The notes beneath the pieces were generated by a model, which saw nothing but the letters and a program-made list of their open reading frames with translations, was not told the DNA's origin and searched no databases. A program made the position numbers and the translations under genes. Positions 6,028 to 13,845 of a DNA stretch of 32,488 bases are shown here, in pieces. Origin of the DNA: Oscillospiraceae bacterium (GTDB taxonomy: Bacteria > Bacillota > Clostridia > Oscillospirales > Oscillospiraceae); the NCBI GenBank assembly GCA_015068365.1, contig SVKR01000120.1, positions 1 to 32,488 of the forward strand, written 5' to 3'. Numbering within the stretch: the first letter of the stretch is position 1; each line of letters starts with the position of its first letter.

Positions 6028-8166
6028 ATGAGCGCACTGATTGATCTGATTTACCAAGGCTCCAACGCGGTTGCCGGCCTGACCGAGCAGAGCGTGAACG
6101 ACGCCATTGCCAAGCACGGCGCCGACGCCAAGGCCGTCTTCCCCGAGACCGGTTATTTCTGCCCCACCATTTACGCCGCCACCGGCGTGAAGGTCAAGAC
6201 CCTGGGCGACCTGCCCGCCTGCGTGGGCGTGCTGAAAAGCCTCATCACCGGCCAGGAGGACCTGGGCGCGGCGCTGAACGCCGGCCTGGCCACCGCCGTC
6301 GGCGCTGAGATCCTGGAGCTTCTCAAGTATGTCGAGAGCCCCAACCCCTATGAGAACGAAAGCGGCATCGGCTTCGTGCCCGACGCCATCATCCGCTCCC
6401 TGGGCGTGCCGCTGGTCACCGGCGACATCCCCGGCGTGGCCGTCGTCATCGGCAAGGCCGACAACGCCGCCGACGTGGCGAACGTGGTGCGCGACTATCA
6501 GGAGAAGGGCATCATGTCCTTCCTGATCGGCGACGTCATCGAGCAGGTGGCGGAGCAGGGCGTGCGCATGGGCCTGGAGTTCCGCGTCGTGCCCCTGGGC
6601 CACGGCATCACCAGCGTCATCCACGTCGTCACTGTCGCCGTCCGCGCGGCGCTGATCTTCGGCGCGGTGCCGCCCGGTGATCTGGGCGCGCTGCTGCAGT
6701 ACACCAAGGAGCGCGTTCCCGCCTTCGTCAACACCTTCGGCGCGCTGGACGCCATCACCGTGTCCGCCGGCGCCGGCGCCATCGCCCTGGGCTTCCCCGT
6801 GATCACGGACATCGATCTGGGCGACCTGCAGGTCCCCGGCGCGCTGGAGTCCGAGACCGAGCACGCCAAGATCGTGGAGAAGAGCCTGCAGCTGCGCAAC
6901 ATCAAGGTCAAGCCCAAGGCCGTCTCTCTGCCGGTGGGCTTCGCCGCGGCCTTCGAGGGCGAGATCATCCGCAAGAAGGACACCTATGTGGAGTTCGACT
7001 CCGACCACAGCAAGACCGCCGAGCTGGTCACCATGAAGTCCGCTGACGAGATCGAGGATCACAAGATCACCATTCTCGGGCCGGAGGTTCCGGAGAACAG
7101 CGACGAGCTGACCCGCATGTCCATCGCCACCCTGGTGGACGTCTACGGCGCGAAGATGCAGCCCGACTTTGAGCCCGTCATCGAGCGCAAGATCCACACC
7201 TGGTACAACTATATGGAAGGCGTCATGCACACCGGCCAGCGCAACCTGCTGCGCATCCGCATCAGCCGCAGCAGCTGGGAGCGCGGACTGCGCCTGAAGG
7301 ATTTCGGCGAGGTGCTGTACTCCATGATCCGCACCGACTTCGGCGAGGTCGTGGACAAGTGCCAGATCACCATTCTGACGGACACCGCCGCTGTGGAGAA
7401 GGTCCTCGAGGAGGTCTGCTTCCCGCGTTACCGCGCCCGTGACGACCGCCTGGCCGCCCTGACGGACGAGAGCGTGGACACCTTCTACACCTGCACGCTG
7501 TGCCAGTCCTTCGCCCCCAGCCACTGCTGCGTGGTGACGCCGGAGCGCCTGGGCCTGTGCGGCGCTGTTTCCTGGCTGGACGCCAAGGCCTCCTATCAGC
7601 TGGCCCCCACCGGCCCCAGCCGCCCCATCGCCAAGACCGGCTGCACCGATGAGCGCCTCGGCGCCTACACCACCGTCAACGAGGCGGTGGCCGAGGCCAC
7701 CCACGGCGCCATGGAGCGCGTGACCCTCTACTCCCTCATCGAAGACCCGATGACCTCCTGCGGCTGCTTTGAGTGCATCTGCGGCATCGAGCCCATGAGC
7801 GGCGGCGTGGTCATCGTCAACCGCGAGTACACCGGCATGACGCCCACGGGCATGCCCTTCGGCGAGCTGGCCAGTATGACCGGCGGCGGCGTGCAGACCC
7901 CGGGCTTCATGGGCCACGGCCGCAACTTCGTCGCGTCGAAGAAGTTCATCCGCGCCGAGGGCGGCCTGGAGCGCATCGTGTGGATGACCAAGGAGCTGAA
8001 GGACGATCTGGCGGCCAAGATCAACAAGACCGCCAAGGAGCTGTACGGCATCGACAACTTCACCGACATGATCGCCGATGAGACCATCACCACCGATCCT
8101 GAGGAGCTGGTGGCCTTCCTGACCGAGAAGGGCCATCCGGTGCTGAACATGGATCCCATCATGTAA
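6028..8166 (+). CDS. acsB: Acetyl-CoA synthase (CO-methylating), AcsB
   Basis: A 712-aa nickel enzyme that condenses a methyl group, CO and CoA into acetyl-CoA. The A-cluster ligands are all present: C489, C492, C501 and C511 (CTLCQSFAPSHCC...LGLC) for the [4Fe-4S] part, and C578-G-C580 with C583 nearby (SCGCFEC) for the distal nickel site. The N-terminal domain that docks to CO dehydrogenase in bacteria is retained, so this is the long bacterial form and not the short archaeal one. It also contains the FAPSH and LGLCGAVSWLDAKASY blocks of ACS. AAAGGA lies about 12 nt before ATG 6028. One extra Cys (C500) sits directly before ligand C501. The companion acsA/cooS is not adjacent, which departs from the Moorella arrangement. 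Confidence 0.97.
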   Translation: MSALIDLIYQGSNAVAGLTEQSVNDAIAKHGADAKAVFPETGYFCPTIYAATGVKVKTLGDLPACVGVLKSLITGQEDLGAALNAGLATAVGAEILELLKYVESPNPYENESGIGFVPDAIIRSLGVPLVTGDIPGVAVVIGKADNAADVANVVRDYQEKGIMSFLIGDVIEQVAEQGVRMGLEFRVVPLGHGITSVIHVVTVAVRAALIFGAVPPGDLGALLQYTKERVPAFVNTFGALDAITVSAGAGAIALGFPVITDIDLGDLQVPGALESETEHAKIVEKSLQLRNIKVKPKAVSLPVGFAAAFEGEIIRKKDTYVEFDSDHSKTAELVTMKSADEIEDHKITILGPEVPENSDELTRMSIATLVDVYGAKMQPDFEPVIERKIHTWYNYMEGVMHTGQRNLLRIRISRSSWERGLRLKDFGEVLYSMIRTDFGEVVDKCQITILTDTAAVEKVLEEVCFPRYRARDDRLAALTDESVDTFYTCTLCQSFAPSHCCVVTPERLGLCGAVSWLDAKASYQLAPTGPSRPIAKTGCTDERLGAYTTVNEAVAEATHGAMERVTLYSLIEDPMTSCGCFECICGIEPMSGGVVIVNREYTGMTPTGMPFGELASMTGGGVQTPGFMGHGRNFVASKKFIRAEGGLERIVWMTKELKDDLAAKINKTAKELYGIDNFTDMIADETITTDPEELVAFLTEKGHPVLNMDPIM

Positions 8167-8191
8167 GCCCCAGCACAAAAAACACAGCCTT

Positions 8192-8223
8192 TGCCCCGGG
8201 AAAGCACCGGCTTTCCCGGGGCA
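8192..8223 (+). terminator. GC-rich hairpin after acsB
   Basis: TGCCCCGGGAAAG (8192-8204) pairs with CTTTCCCGGGGCA (8211-8223), followed by TTTC and then an A-run. The stem is strong but the T-tract weak, so partial termination between acsB and the downstream corrinoid activator is likely rather than a full stop. Confidence 0.6.
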
Positions 8224-8310
8224 TTTCAAAAAAACCGGGCCGACGGCATGTGCCGCAGGGGGGAAGGCGCGCGGCAGGTGCGATCGGCCTATGCGAAAAA
8301 GGAGAACGCC

Positions 8311-9990
8311 ATGGCTTATACCATCGTATTCAAAATCGAAAACAGCGCGGACATAAAGGTGCAGGCGGAGCAGGGCGAAAACCTGCTGGAGCTGGCGATG
8401 CGCTGCGGCGTCGCCATCGACGCGCCCTGCGCCGGCAACGGCACCTGCGGCAAGTGCCGCGTCAAGCTGATCTCCGGCGCGCTGGAGACCGAGAAAAACC
8501 CCCACCTGAGCCAGGAGGACTATGACGCCCAGTGGCGCCTGGCCTGCCAGAGCAAGGTGCACGGCGACGCGGTCATCTGGGTGCCCATGTCCGCCAGCGC
8601 CTTCCGCAACAACATCAAGACTGCCGACCTCTCCTCCGCTGAGGAGCTGGCACGCTACGAGGCCGCCACGGAGGAGATCTTTGCCTCCGGCATCGCGCGT
8701 GGCGTAAAGGAGACCGGCGTCGGCGTCGCCGTCGACATCGGCACCACGACCGTGACCGCCGCGATGCTGGACCTCGCCACCGGCCACGTGCTGGCCAAGG
8801 CCAGCATGGGCAACGGGCAGATCCGCTTCGGCGCGGACGTCATCAACCGCATCATCCAGCAGTCCAAGCCCGGCGGGGTGGAGCGGCTGCGCCACGCCGT
8901 GCGGGAGGAGACGCTGGTGCCCATCTTTGAAAGCCTGTGCCGCGGCGCGGGCAAACTGCCGGAGGACATCGCCCGCATCGTCGTCGCCGGCAACACCACC
9001 ATGGAGCATCTGTTCGTCGGCGCCGACGCGCAGACCATCCGCCTGGAGCCCTATGTGCCGGAGTTTTTGGAGCTGCACGGCAAGACGGCGGGGGAGCTTG
9101 GCCTGCCCGCGCGCGCGGACGCCCCGGTGATCCTGGCGCCAAACGTGGGCAGCTATGTCGGCGGCGACATCAGCGCCGGTGTGCTGCCTGCCATGCTGTG
9201 GCACACCCCGGCCATGACGCTGTTCATCGACCTTGGCACCAACGGCGAGCTGGTGCTGGGCAACGAGGACTATCTGCTCTGCTGCGCCTGCTCCGCCGGC
9301 CCGGCCTTTGAGGGCGGCGACATCTCCTGCGGCATGCGCGCCACCCACGGCGCGGTGGATTCCTGCGTCATCGACCCGGAGACCATGGAGCCCACCCTCA
9401 GCATCATCGCCGGAGACAAGCCCATGGGCCTTTGCGGCAGCGGCCTCATCTCCATGATCAGCGAGCTGTTCCGCTGCGGCATCATCAACGCCCAGGGCAA
9501 ATTCATCCGGGAGGGCCGGCGCGTGCGCTATGACCAGTACGGCGGCGCGGCTTATGTCCTCGCCTTTGCCGACGAAAGCGCCACCGGCAGCGACATCACC
9601 CTGGACGAGAGCGACCTGGACAACTTCATCCGCGCCAAGGCAGCCATCTTCTCCGCCATCCGCACCATGCTGAAATCCATCGACATGACCGTGGACGACA
9701 TCGAGAAGATCATCATCGCCGGCGGCATCGGCAGCGGCATCGACATCGGCAAGGCCATCTCCATCGGCATGCTGCCGCGGCAGAACCTGGAGAAGTACAG
9801 CTACATCGACAACTCCTCGCTGACCGGCGCCTGCGCCATGCTGCTCAGCGACGAGGCCACGGAAAAGGTCTTTGAGATCGGGCGCAACATGACGTACATC
9901 GAGCTGTCCACCCACCCGGGGTATATGGACGAGTTCGTGGCGGCCTGCTTCGTGCCGCACACGGACGCGCAGCTTTTCGCGGAAGACTGA
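8311..9990 (+). CDS. acsV: Reductive activator of corrinoid protein (RACo/AcsV type), 2Fe-2S ASKHA ATPase
   Basis: A 559-aa protein that uses ATP to drive electrons uphill and reactivate Co(II) corrinoid iron-sulfur protein to Co(I). Its N-terminal plant-type [2Fe-2S] domain has C40-x5-C46-x2-C49 and C79 (APCAGNGTCGKCRV and LACQS). A linker is followed by an ASKHA/DUF4445-type ATPase with VAVDIGTTTVTAAMLD, NTTMEHLFVG, FIDLGTNGELVLG and AGGIGSGIDIGKA. ATG 8311 is chosen because AAAAAGGAGA ends about 5 nt upstream; frames opening further up run through the post-acsB hairpin. It is somewhat shorter than Carboxydothermus RACo (about 630 aa). It lies just after acsB, and a DUF3786 gene follows 17 nt later. 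Activators of other corrinoid methyltransferases (RamA, which has C-terminal 4Fe-4S clusters) are excluded by the N-terminal 2Fe-2S domain. Confidence 0.9.
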   Translation: MAYTIVFKIENSADIKVQAEQGENLLELAMRCGVAIDAPCAGNGTCGKCRVKLISGALETEKNPHLSQEDYDAQWRLACQSKVHGDAVIWVPMSASAFRNNIKTADLSSAEELARYEAATEEIFASGIARGVKETGVGVAVDIGTTTVTAAMLDLATGHVLAKASMGNGQIRFGADVINRIIQQSKPGGVERLRHAVREETLVPIFESLCRGAGKLPEDIARIVVAGNTTMEHLFVGADAQTIRLEPYVPEFLELHGKTAGELGLPARADAPVILAPNVGSYVGGDISAGVLPAMLWHTPAMTLFIDLGTNGELVLGNEDYLLCCACSAGPAFEGGDISCGMRATHGAVDSCVIDPETMEPTLSIIAGDKPMGLCGSGLISMISELFRCGIINAQGKFIREGRRVRYDQYGGAAYVLAFADESATGSDITLDESDLDNFIRAKAAIFSAIRTMLKSIDMTVDDIEKIIIAGGIGSGIDIGKAISIGMLPRQNLEKYSYIDNSSLTGACAMLLSDEATEKVFEIGRNMTYIELSTHPGYMDEFVAACFVPHTDAQLFAED

Positions 9991-10007
9991 TTTATTAGGA
10001 GTGAGCA

Positions 10008-10616
10008 ATGGAAGTTGTCGATAACAAGGTCGGCGTGCCGATGGAGCACTACAAATCGGCGTTTGCCGCGGCGGACCCCGCCGCGATGGCCCAGCGCGCC
10101 CGCGTTCCCTACGAAAACGGGCACTTTTCGCTGACGCTGCTGGGCCGTCCCGTGACGGTGAGCTGGCCGGACATGGTCAGCCGCTTTGCCGACGACGGGG
10201 CGGAGACCGCCTCCAACACCCGCATTCTGCTGGCGCGGCTGCTGCTGGAGGGAGCGCTGGTGCCCTCCGCCGGGCAGATGCTGGCCTATACGGACATGCC
10301 CTGGGGCAATGTGTACGCCCAGCAGTTCCGCGGCCGCTGCATCCTGCGCATGGCCGGGACCTACGGCAGCGATCTGCCGGGCTTCGCCGCGGCCTGCGCG
10401 CGCGTTTCCGGCGCCGCGGCGCAGAGCGGGGACGCCTCCTTCGACCTGCCCTTCCTCCCGGAGCTGACGGTGCGGCTCATTTTGTGGGAGGGGGATGAGG
10501 AATTCCCCGCCGCGGCGCAGATCCTCTTCTCCGACAACTTCTCCTCGGCCTTCAGCGCGGAGGACATCGCCGTGGTGGGCGATGTGCTGCTGAACGCCAT
10601 GAAGGGCAGATGGTGA
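10008..10616 (+). CDS. DUF3786 domain protein of the acs cluster
   Basis: A 202-aa soluble protein resembling DUF3786, a family of unknown function found next to CODH/ACS and corrinoid genes in anaerobes. Visible features are an N-terminal helical region (EHYKSAFAAADPAAMAQRA), a strand-rich segment (GHFSLTLLGRPVTVSWPDM), LARLLLEGALVPSAGQMLAY, and a C-terminal half with LPFLPELTVRLILWEGDEEF and ILFSDNFSSAFSAEDIAVVG. There is no signal peptide and no Cys cluster. It lies 17 nt behind the corrinoid activator with a GGAG site, so it is almost certainly in the same transcript. An accessory role in corrinoid or acetyl-CoA synthase function is inferred from context only. Confidence 0.75.
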   Translation: MEVVDNKVGVPMEHYKSAFAAADPAAMAQRARVPYENGHFSLTLLGRPVTVSWPDMVSRFADDGAETASNTRILLARLLLEGALVPSAGQMLAYTDMPWGNVYAQQFRGRCILRMAGTYGSDLPGFAAACARVSGAAAQSGDASFDLPFLPELTVRLILWEGDEEFPAAAQILFSDNFSSAFSAEDIAVVGDVLLNAMKGRW

Positions 10617-10633
10617 ATAACCCCCCACGGGGC

Positions 10634-10662
10634 TTGTCACGCCGGGGAAACGCGTGTATACT
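10634..10662 (+). promoter_or_regulatory. Promoter of the CsoR/RcnR-like gene
   Basis: TTGTCA (10634-10639) and TATACT (10657-10662) with exactly 17 bp between them. The site is GC-rich in the spacer (GCCGGGG). It gives the metal sensor its own transcription start, separate from the acs operon, and the sensor may bind here itself. Confidence 0.7.
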
Positions 10663-10703
10663 GGCCAGAGAATCACAGATCCGGCGGAAAGAAAGGGGAA
10701 CCC

Positions 10704-11027
10704 ATGGAGCATACCTACGAACACGAGCATGCGCACGAGCATGCGCACAATCATCTGAGCCATCACCACTCCCCGGAGGAGAAAAAGCGGCAGCTCAACC
10801 GCCTCTCCCGCGTCATCGGCCATTTGCAGCATGTGAAGCGGATGATCGAGGAGGACCAGGACTGCGCCGACGTGCTGATGCAGCTTTCCGCCTCCCGCAG
10901 CGCGCTGACGGGCCTGGGCAAGGAGATCATCAACGAGCACATCACCCACTGCATCACCCACGCGGTGCAGGACGGGGATATGCAGGCCATCGAGGAATTT
11001 CAGAAGGCCATCGAAAAATTCTGCTGA
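10704..11027 (+). CDS. CsoR/RcnR/FrmR family metal-sensing repressor with His-rich N-terminus
   Basis: A 107-aa all-helical repressor. The family core is clear: RQLNRLSRVIGHLQHVKRMIEE followed by the C54-ADVLMQLSASRSAL helix and INEHITHC. The metal ligands spaced as in CsoR are C54, H79 (+25) and C83 (+29), the Cys-His-Cys set typical of Cu(I) sensors; RcnR nickel sensors have His at the last position. An added N-terminal tail of about 22 residues (EHEHAHEHAHNH, then HLSHHH) is rich in His and would favour nickel or cobalt. It has its own promoter and terminator, directly downstream of a nickel-enzyme operon. The inference is that it senses Cu, Ni or Co and controls local metal genes; the metal is unresolved. 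Confidence 0.88.
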   Translation: MEHTYEHEHAHEHAHNHLSHHHSPEEKKRQLNRLSRVIGHLQHVKRMIEEDQDCADVLMQLSASRSALTGLGKEIINEHITHCITHAVQDGDMQAIEEFQKAIEKFC

Positions 11028-11032
11028 ACATC

Positions 11033-11062
11033 AAAAAAGCCGCCCATCGGGGCGGCTTTTTT
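11033..11062 (+). terminator. Intrinsic terminator after the CsoR-like gene
   Basis: AAAAAAGCCGCCC, loop ATCG, GGGCGGCTTTTTT: a textbook stem with an A-run before and a T-run after, so it can act in both directions. It ends the rightward unit and also serves the leftward YegP-like gene. Confidence 0.93.
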
Positions 11063-11079
11063 GATTTGATTATGGGTTT

Positions 11080-11457
11080 TTACTTGGCTTCCTCGACGAC
11101 GGTGGGGGCGTCCGGAGCGTTCTTGCGGATGGACGCGATGCCGTTGAGGCAGCTGGCCTTGGCCTTATAGCCCTCGCCCACGGCGATGATCTGGCCGTTG
11201 GCGGCCTTCAGACGGAAGCGGAACTCGCCCCGCTTGTCGGCATAGACCTCAAACTTGGGGTTTTTCTCGGTCTGAAAGTCCTTGGCGGTCTGGTCCTCCA
11301 GCGCGGCGATGGGGGCGTTTTTCTGCACGCTGGCAATGCCGCTTTTGCAGGCGTCCATGGAGGAGTAGACCTCGCTGGTGGCGATGACTTCGCCGTTGCC
11401 GGCCTTGAGATTGAAGATAAAGCCGGTTTTGGCTTCCTTGATCACAAATTTGCCCAT
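11080..11457 (-). CDS. YegP-like protein with two DUF1508 repeats
   Basis: A 125-aa protein made of two tandem DUF1508 units. Each unit carries the family pattern: F.F.LKA.NGE.IA.SE.Y.....C..GI.S...NAP. The first copy has FNLKAGNGEVIATSEVY with GIASVQKNAP, the second FRLKAANGQIIAVGEGY with GIASIRKNAP. Function is unknown; members are small, widespread and sometimes linked to stress. The start at 11457 has GGAGG about 10 nt upstream; the frame stays open further up but overlaps the promoter of the oppositely directed aldehyde oxidoreductase. The gene is transcribed divergently from that gene. Confidence 0.85.
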   Translation of the reverse strand: MGKFVIKEAKTGFIFNLKAGNGEVIATSEVYSSMDACKSGIASVQKNAPIAALEDQTAKDFQTEKNPKFEVYADKRGEFRFRLKAANGQIIAVGEGYKAKASCLNGIASIRKNAPDAPTVVEEAK

Positions 11458-11497
11458 AATGCTATACCTCCGTAATACATTAAAGTACGCTAAGCAC

Positions 11498-11526
11498 AGC
11501 ATACAGTATTTTTCGGAGAAAATCAA
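11498..11526 (-). promoter_or_regulatory. Promoter of the YegP-like gene
   Basis: On the minus strand TTGATT (11526-11521) and TATGCT (11503-11498) are 17 bp apart, giving a leader of about 35 nt before the start at 11457. It lies back to back with the aldehyde oxidoreductase promoter at 11576-11604. Confidence 0.55.
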
Positions 11527-11575
11527 GATAATCTGTCCAAGCCCGTCAAAAACACCGCAAATTACCAAAAAGGGA

Positions 11576-11604
11576 TTGTCTTTCCCTCGGCGGGAACGTA
11601 TAAT
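11576..11604 (+). promoter_or_regulatory. Promoter of the aldehyde oxidoreductase operon
   Basis: TTGTCT (11576-11581) and a perfect TATAAT (11599-11604) with a 17-bp spacer. The start would fall near 11611, leaving a leader of only about 30 nt, too short for a molybdenum/tungsten cofactor riboswitch. GGGAGG at 11627-11632 is the ribosome binding site. Confidence 0.75.
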
Positions 11605-11639
11605 ATTCAGATAAAGTATATCATACGGGAGGTACGGCC

Positions 11640-13571
11640 ATGTCCACATCCCTGGGCGGTTATATGGGGCGCGTTGCGCTGGTGGATCTTACCAGCGGCG
11701 AGGTGCGCGACTATCCCTGGACGGACGAGCAGCGCATGCTGTTCATCGGCGGCAAGATCATGGCCGCCAAGATCCTTTGCGACAATTTCACCGGCGCGGA
11801 GCAGCCTTACAGCGAGGAAAACCTCATCGTGGTCACCACCGGGCCGCTGACCGGCACGGGCGCGCCGTCGTCCGGGCGTTTCAATCTGTCCACCCTCTCG
11901 CCCCAGACGGGCTACATCACCTCCTCCAACTGCGGCGGCAGCTTCGGCTATTATCTGAAAAAAGCGGGGCTGGACGCCCTGATCCTGAAAGGCCGCTGCC
12001 CCCGGCACAGCTGGCTGGTGATCGACAACGGCCGCTTCACCTTCCGCAGCGCGGACGACGACGGGCTGTGGGGCACCAAGGTGACCGACTGCCAGGAGCG
12101 CATCGAGGCGCTTCTGACCGAGGCGTGGGGCGCGCGCCGGGGCTTTGGCCAGATGGTGATCGGCCCGGCGGGGGAGAACCTGGTGCGCTACAGCGGCGTC
12201 ATCAGCGGCGAGCGGGCCGCGGGGCGCACGGGCGTGGGCGCCGTGTTCGGCTGGAAGAACCTGAAGGGCATCGCCGTCACCGGCAACCACACGGTGCGCG
12301 TCTACGCCCCGGAGAAAAACACCCGCTGGAACGCCAAGTGGTTCGACTATCTCCGCCGCCACCCGCTGACCGGCAACCAGCTGCCCCGCCTGGGCACCGC
12401 GGGCCTTGTCAGCAGCATGCAGATGCGCGGGATGCTCTCCACCAAAAACTACAACTACGGCCGCTACGACGATTTTGAGCTGGTCAACGGCGAGACGCTG
12501 GCCGAGGAGCACAACATCGTCAACAAGGGCTGCCTGACCTGCCCCATCAAGTGCGCCCGCACGGTGAACGTCGGCGGGCGCGAGGTCAAGGGCCCGGAGC
12601 TGGAGACCCTGGGGCTGCTGGGCGGCGGCATCCTCAACAATGACCTGACGAAGATCCTGGAGTGGAACAACCTCCTGGACGAGCTGGGGATGGACACCAT
12701 CTCCTGCGCCAGCACCGTGGCCTGGGCCATGGAGGCCAACGAGAAGGGCCTGTGGGACAACGGCCTCGCCTTCGGGCAGACCGAGGGGCTCAGCGCGCTT
12801 TTTGAGGACATCGCCTATCGCCGGGGTATCGGCGCAGAGCTTGCCGAGGGCAGCAAGCGCCTTTCCGAGAAGTACGGCGGGGGCGACTTCGCCATCCAGT
12901 CCAAGGGGCTGGAGCTGGCGGCCTATGAGCCGCGGCGGGCCGTGGGCCAGGGGCTGGGCTACGCCGTTTCCAACCGGGGCGGCTGCCATCTCAACGGCGG
13001 CTACCTCGTGATTTTGGAGGGGCTGGGGCTGAACACCAACGCCCAGACGCCCCACGCCAAGGCGGACTTTACCATGATGTTCCAGGACCTCATGGAGATG
13101 ATCTCCGCCACGGGCCAGTGCCTTTTCACCTCCTACGCCTTTTTCCCCGGCTTTCTCATTACCCGCCCCAACGGCGCCGTGACGCGCATCGCCAACGCGG
13201 CCATTCCCTTCATCGGCTGGGCGGTGCGGGCCATCAACAGGTTCCCGCTGGCCCTGGCGCTGCACCTGCCGGTGTTCCACCACACCAGGGCTCTGCACTA
13301 CGCCACCGGGATGCCGATGAACTTCGGCCGATACATGCGCTGCGGGGAGCGGGGCTATACGCTGGAGCGCTGGGTGGACACCCGCTTCGGCGTCAGCGCG
13401 AAAAACGACACTCTGCCCAAGCGCCTGACCGACGTGCCCCAGGACCCCAAAGACCCCAAAACCAAGGTGCCGCTGGAGCAGATGAAAAAGACCTATTACC
13501 GCGCCCGGGGCTGGGACGCCGACGGCATCCCCACCCGCCGGACGCTGAAAAAGCTGAAGCTCATCGACTGA
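11640..13571 (+). CDS. aor: Aldehyde ferredoxin oxidoreductase (tungstopterin/molybdopterin)
   Basis: A 643-aa enzyme that interconverts aldehydes and carboxylic acids with ferredoxin as electron carrier, using a bis-pterin tungsten (or molybdenum) centre and one [4Fe-4S] cluster. Cluster ligands are C298-x2-C301-x3-C305 (CLTCPIKC) and C494 (GQCLFTSY). Pterin-binding stretches include an N-terminal TGPLTGTGAPSSGRFNLST, GPAGENLVRYSGV and ERAAGRTGVGAVFGWKNLKG. GLGYAVSNRGGCHLNGG is also typical of the family. The length is usual. It is followed within 15 nt by a MoaD-like gene and then by ferredoxin/alcohol dehydrogenase and radical SAM genes, forming a four-gene redox unit. Tungsten is likelier than molybdenum for this family, but the metal cannot be read from sequence. 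Confidence 0.94.
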   Translation: MSTSLGGYMGRVALVDLTSGEVRDYPWTDEQRMLFIGGKIMAAKILCDNFTGAEQPYSEENLIVVTTGPLTGTGAPSSGRFNLSTLSPQTGYITSSNCGGSFGYYLKKAGLDALILKGRCPRHSWLVIDNGRFTFRSADDDGLWGTKVTDCQERIEALLTEAWGARRGFGQMVIGPAGENLVRYSGVISGERAAGRTGVGAVFGWKNLKGIAVTGNHTVRVYAPEKNTRWNAKWFDYLRRHPLTGNQLPRLGTAGLVSSMQMRGMLSTKNYNYGRYDDFELVNGETLAEEHNIVNKGCLTCPIKCARTVNVGGREVKGPELETLGLLGGGILNNDLTKILEWNNLLDELGMDTISCASTVAWAMEANEKGLWDNGLAFGQTEGLSALFEDIAYRRGIGAELAEGSKRLSEKYGGGDFAIQSKGLELAAYEPRRAVGQGLGYAVSNRGGCHLNGGYLVILEGLGLNTNAQTPHAKADFTMMFQDLMEMISATGQCLFTSYAFFPGFLITRPNGAVTRIANAAIPFIGWAVRAINRFPLALALHLPVFHHTRALHYATGMPMNFGRYMRCGERGYTLERWVDTRFGVSAKNDTLPKRLTDVPQDPKDPKTKVPLEQMKKTYYRARGWDADGIPTRRTLKKLKLID

Positions 13572-13586
13572 AAGGGGGCTTACGCC

Positions 13587-13841
13587 ATGGTACACGTAAA
13601 GCTGTTCGGCCTGCTGCGGCTGGACACCGGACTGCGGGAGCTGGAGCTGGACGCCGACAGCGTGAAGGCCCTTTATCCCCAGCTTCTGGCGGAGGCTCGC
13701 CGGGCCAATCCGGACACGAAGATCACGGCGGCGGACATCGACGGCTGCATCGTCATCATCAACGGCGCCCAGGGCCGCAAGGGAAGCCGGCTGAACAACG
13801 GTGACGAGGTCTGGCTCATGTCGCCGGTCTGCGGAGGGTGA
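13587..13841 (+). CDS. MoaD/ThiS-like sulfur-carrier protein
   Basis: An 84-aa beta-grasp protein ending in a free di-glycine (SPVCGG), the adenylation and thiocarboxylation site of MoaD-type sulfur carriers. The ITAADIDGCIVIINGAQGRK and LNNGDEVWLMSPV segments match MoaD family strands. In this setting it probably donates sulfur for the dithiolene of the tungsten/molybdenum pterin used by the aldehyde oxidoreductase just upstream (15-nt gap). A matching activating enzyme (MoeB/ThiF type) and MoaE are not in the window. Its stop at 13839-13841 lies 4 nt before the next ATG at 13846. Confidence 0.85.
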   Translation: MVHVKLFGLLRLDTGLRELELDADSVKALYPQLLAEARRANPDTKITAADIDGCIVIINGAQGRKGSRLNNGDEVWLMSPVCGG

Positions 13842-13845
13842 AGCA

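Noticed and set aside
6025..10008. A 1327-codon open frame on the minus strand opposite acsB and the corrinoid activator
   Set aside because: It is low-complexity in His, Ala, Gly, Val and Leu, matches no family, and lies fully antisense to two clearly identified genes; such frames are an effect of high third-position GC.
11605..11639. Molybdenum/tungsten cofactor riboswitch before the aldehyde oxidoreductase gene
   Set aside because: The leader between the predicted transcription start and the start codon is only about 30 nt, far too short for that riboswitch class.
11607..13595. A 662-codon minus-strand frame opposite the aldehyde oxidoreductase gene
   Set aside because: Antisense shadow of a well-supported enzyme gene, with Ala/Gly/His-rich composition and no recognisable domain.
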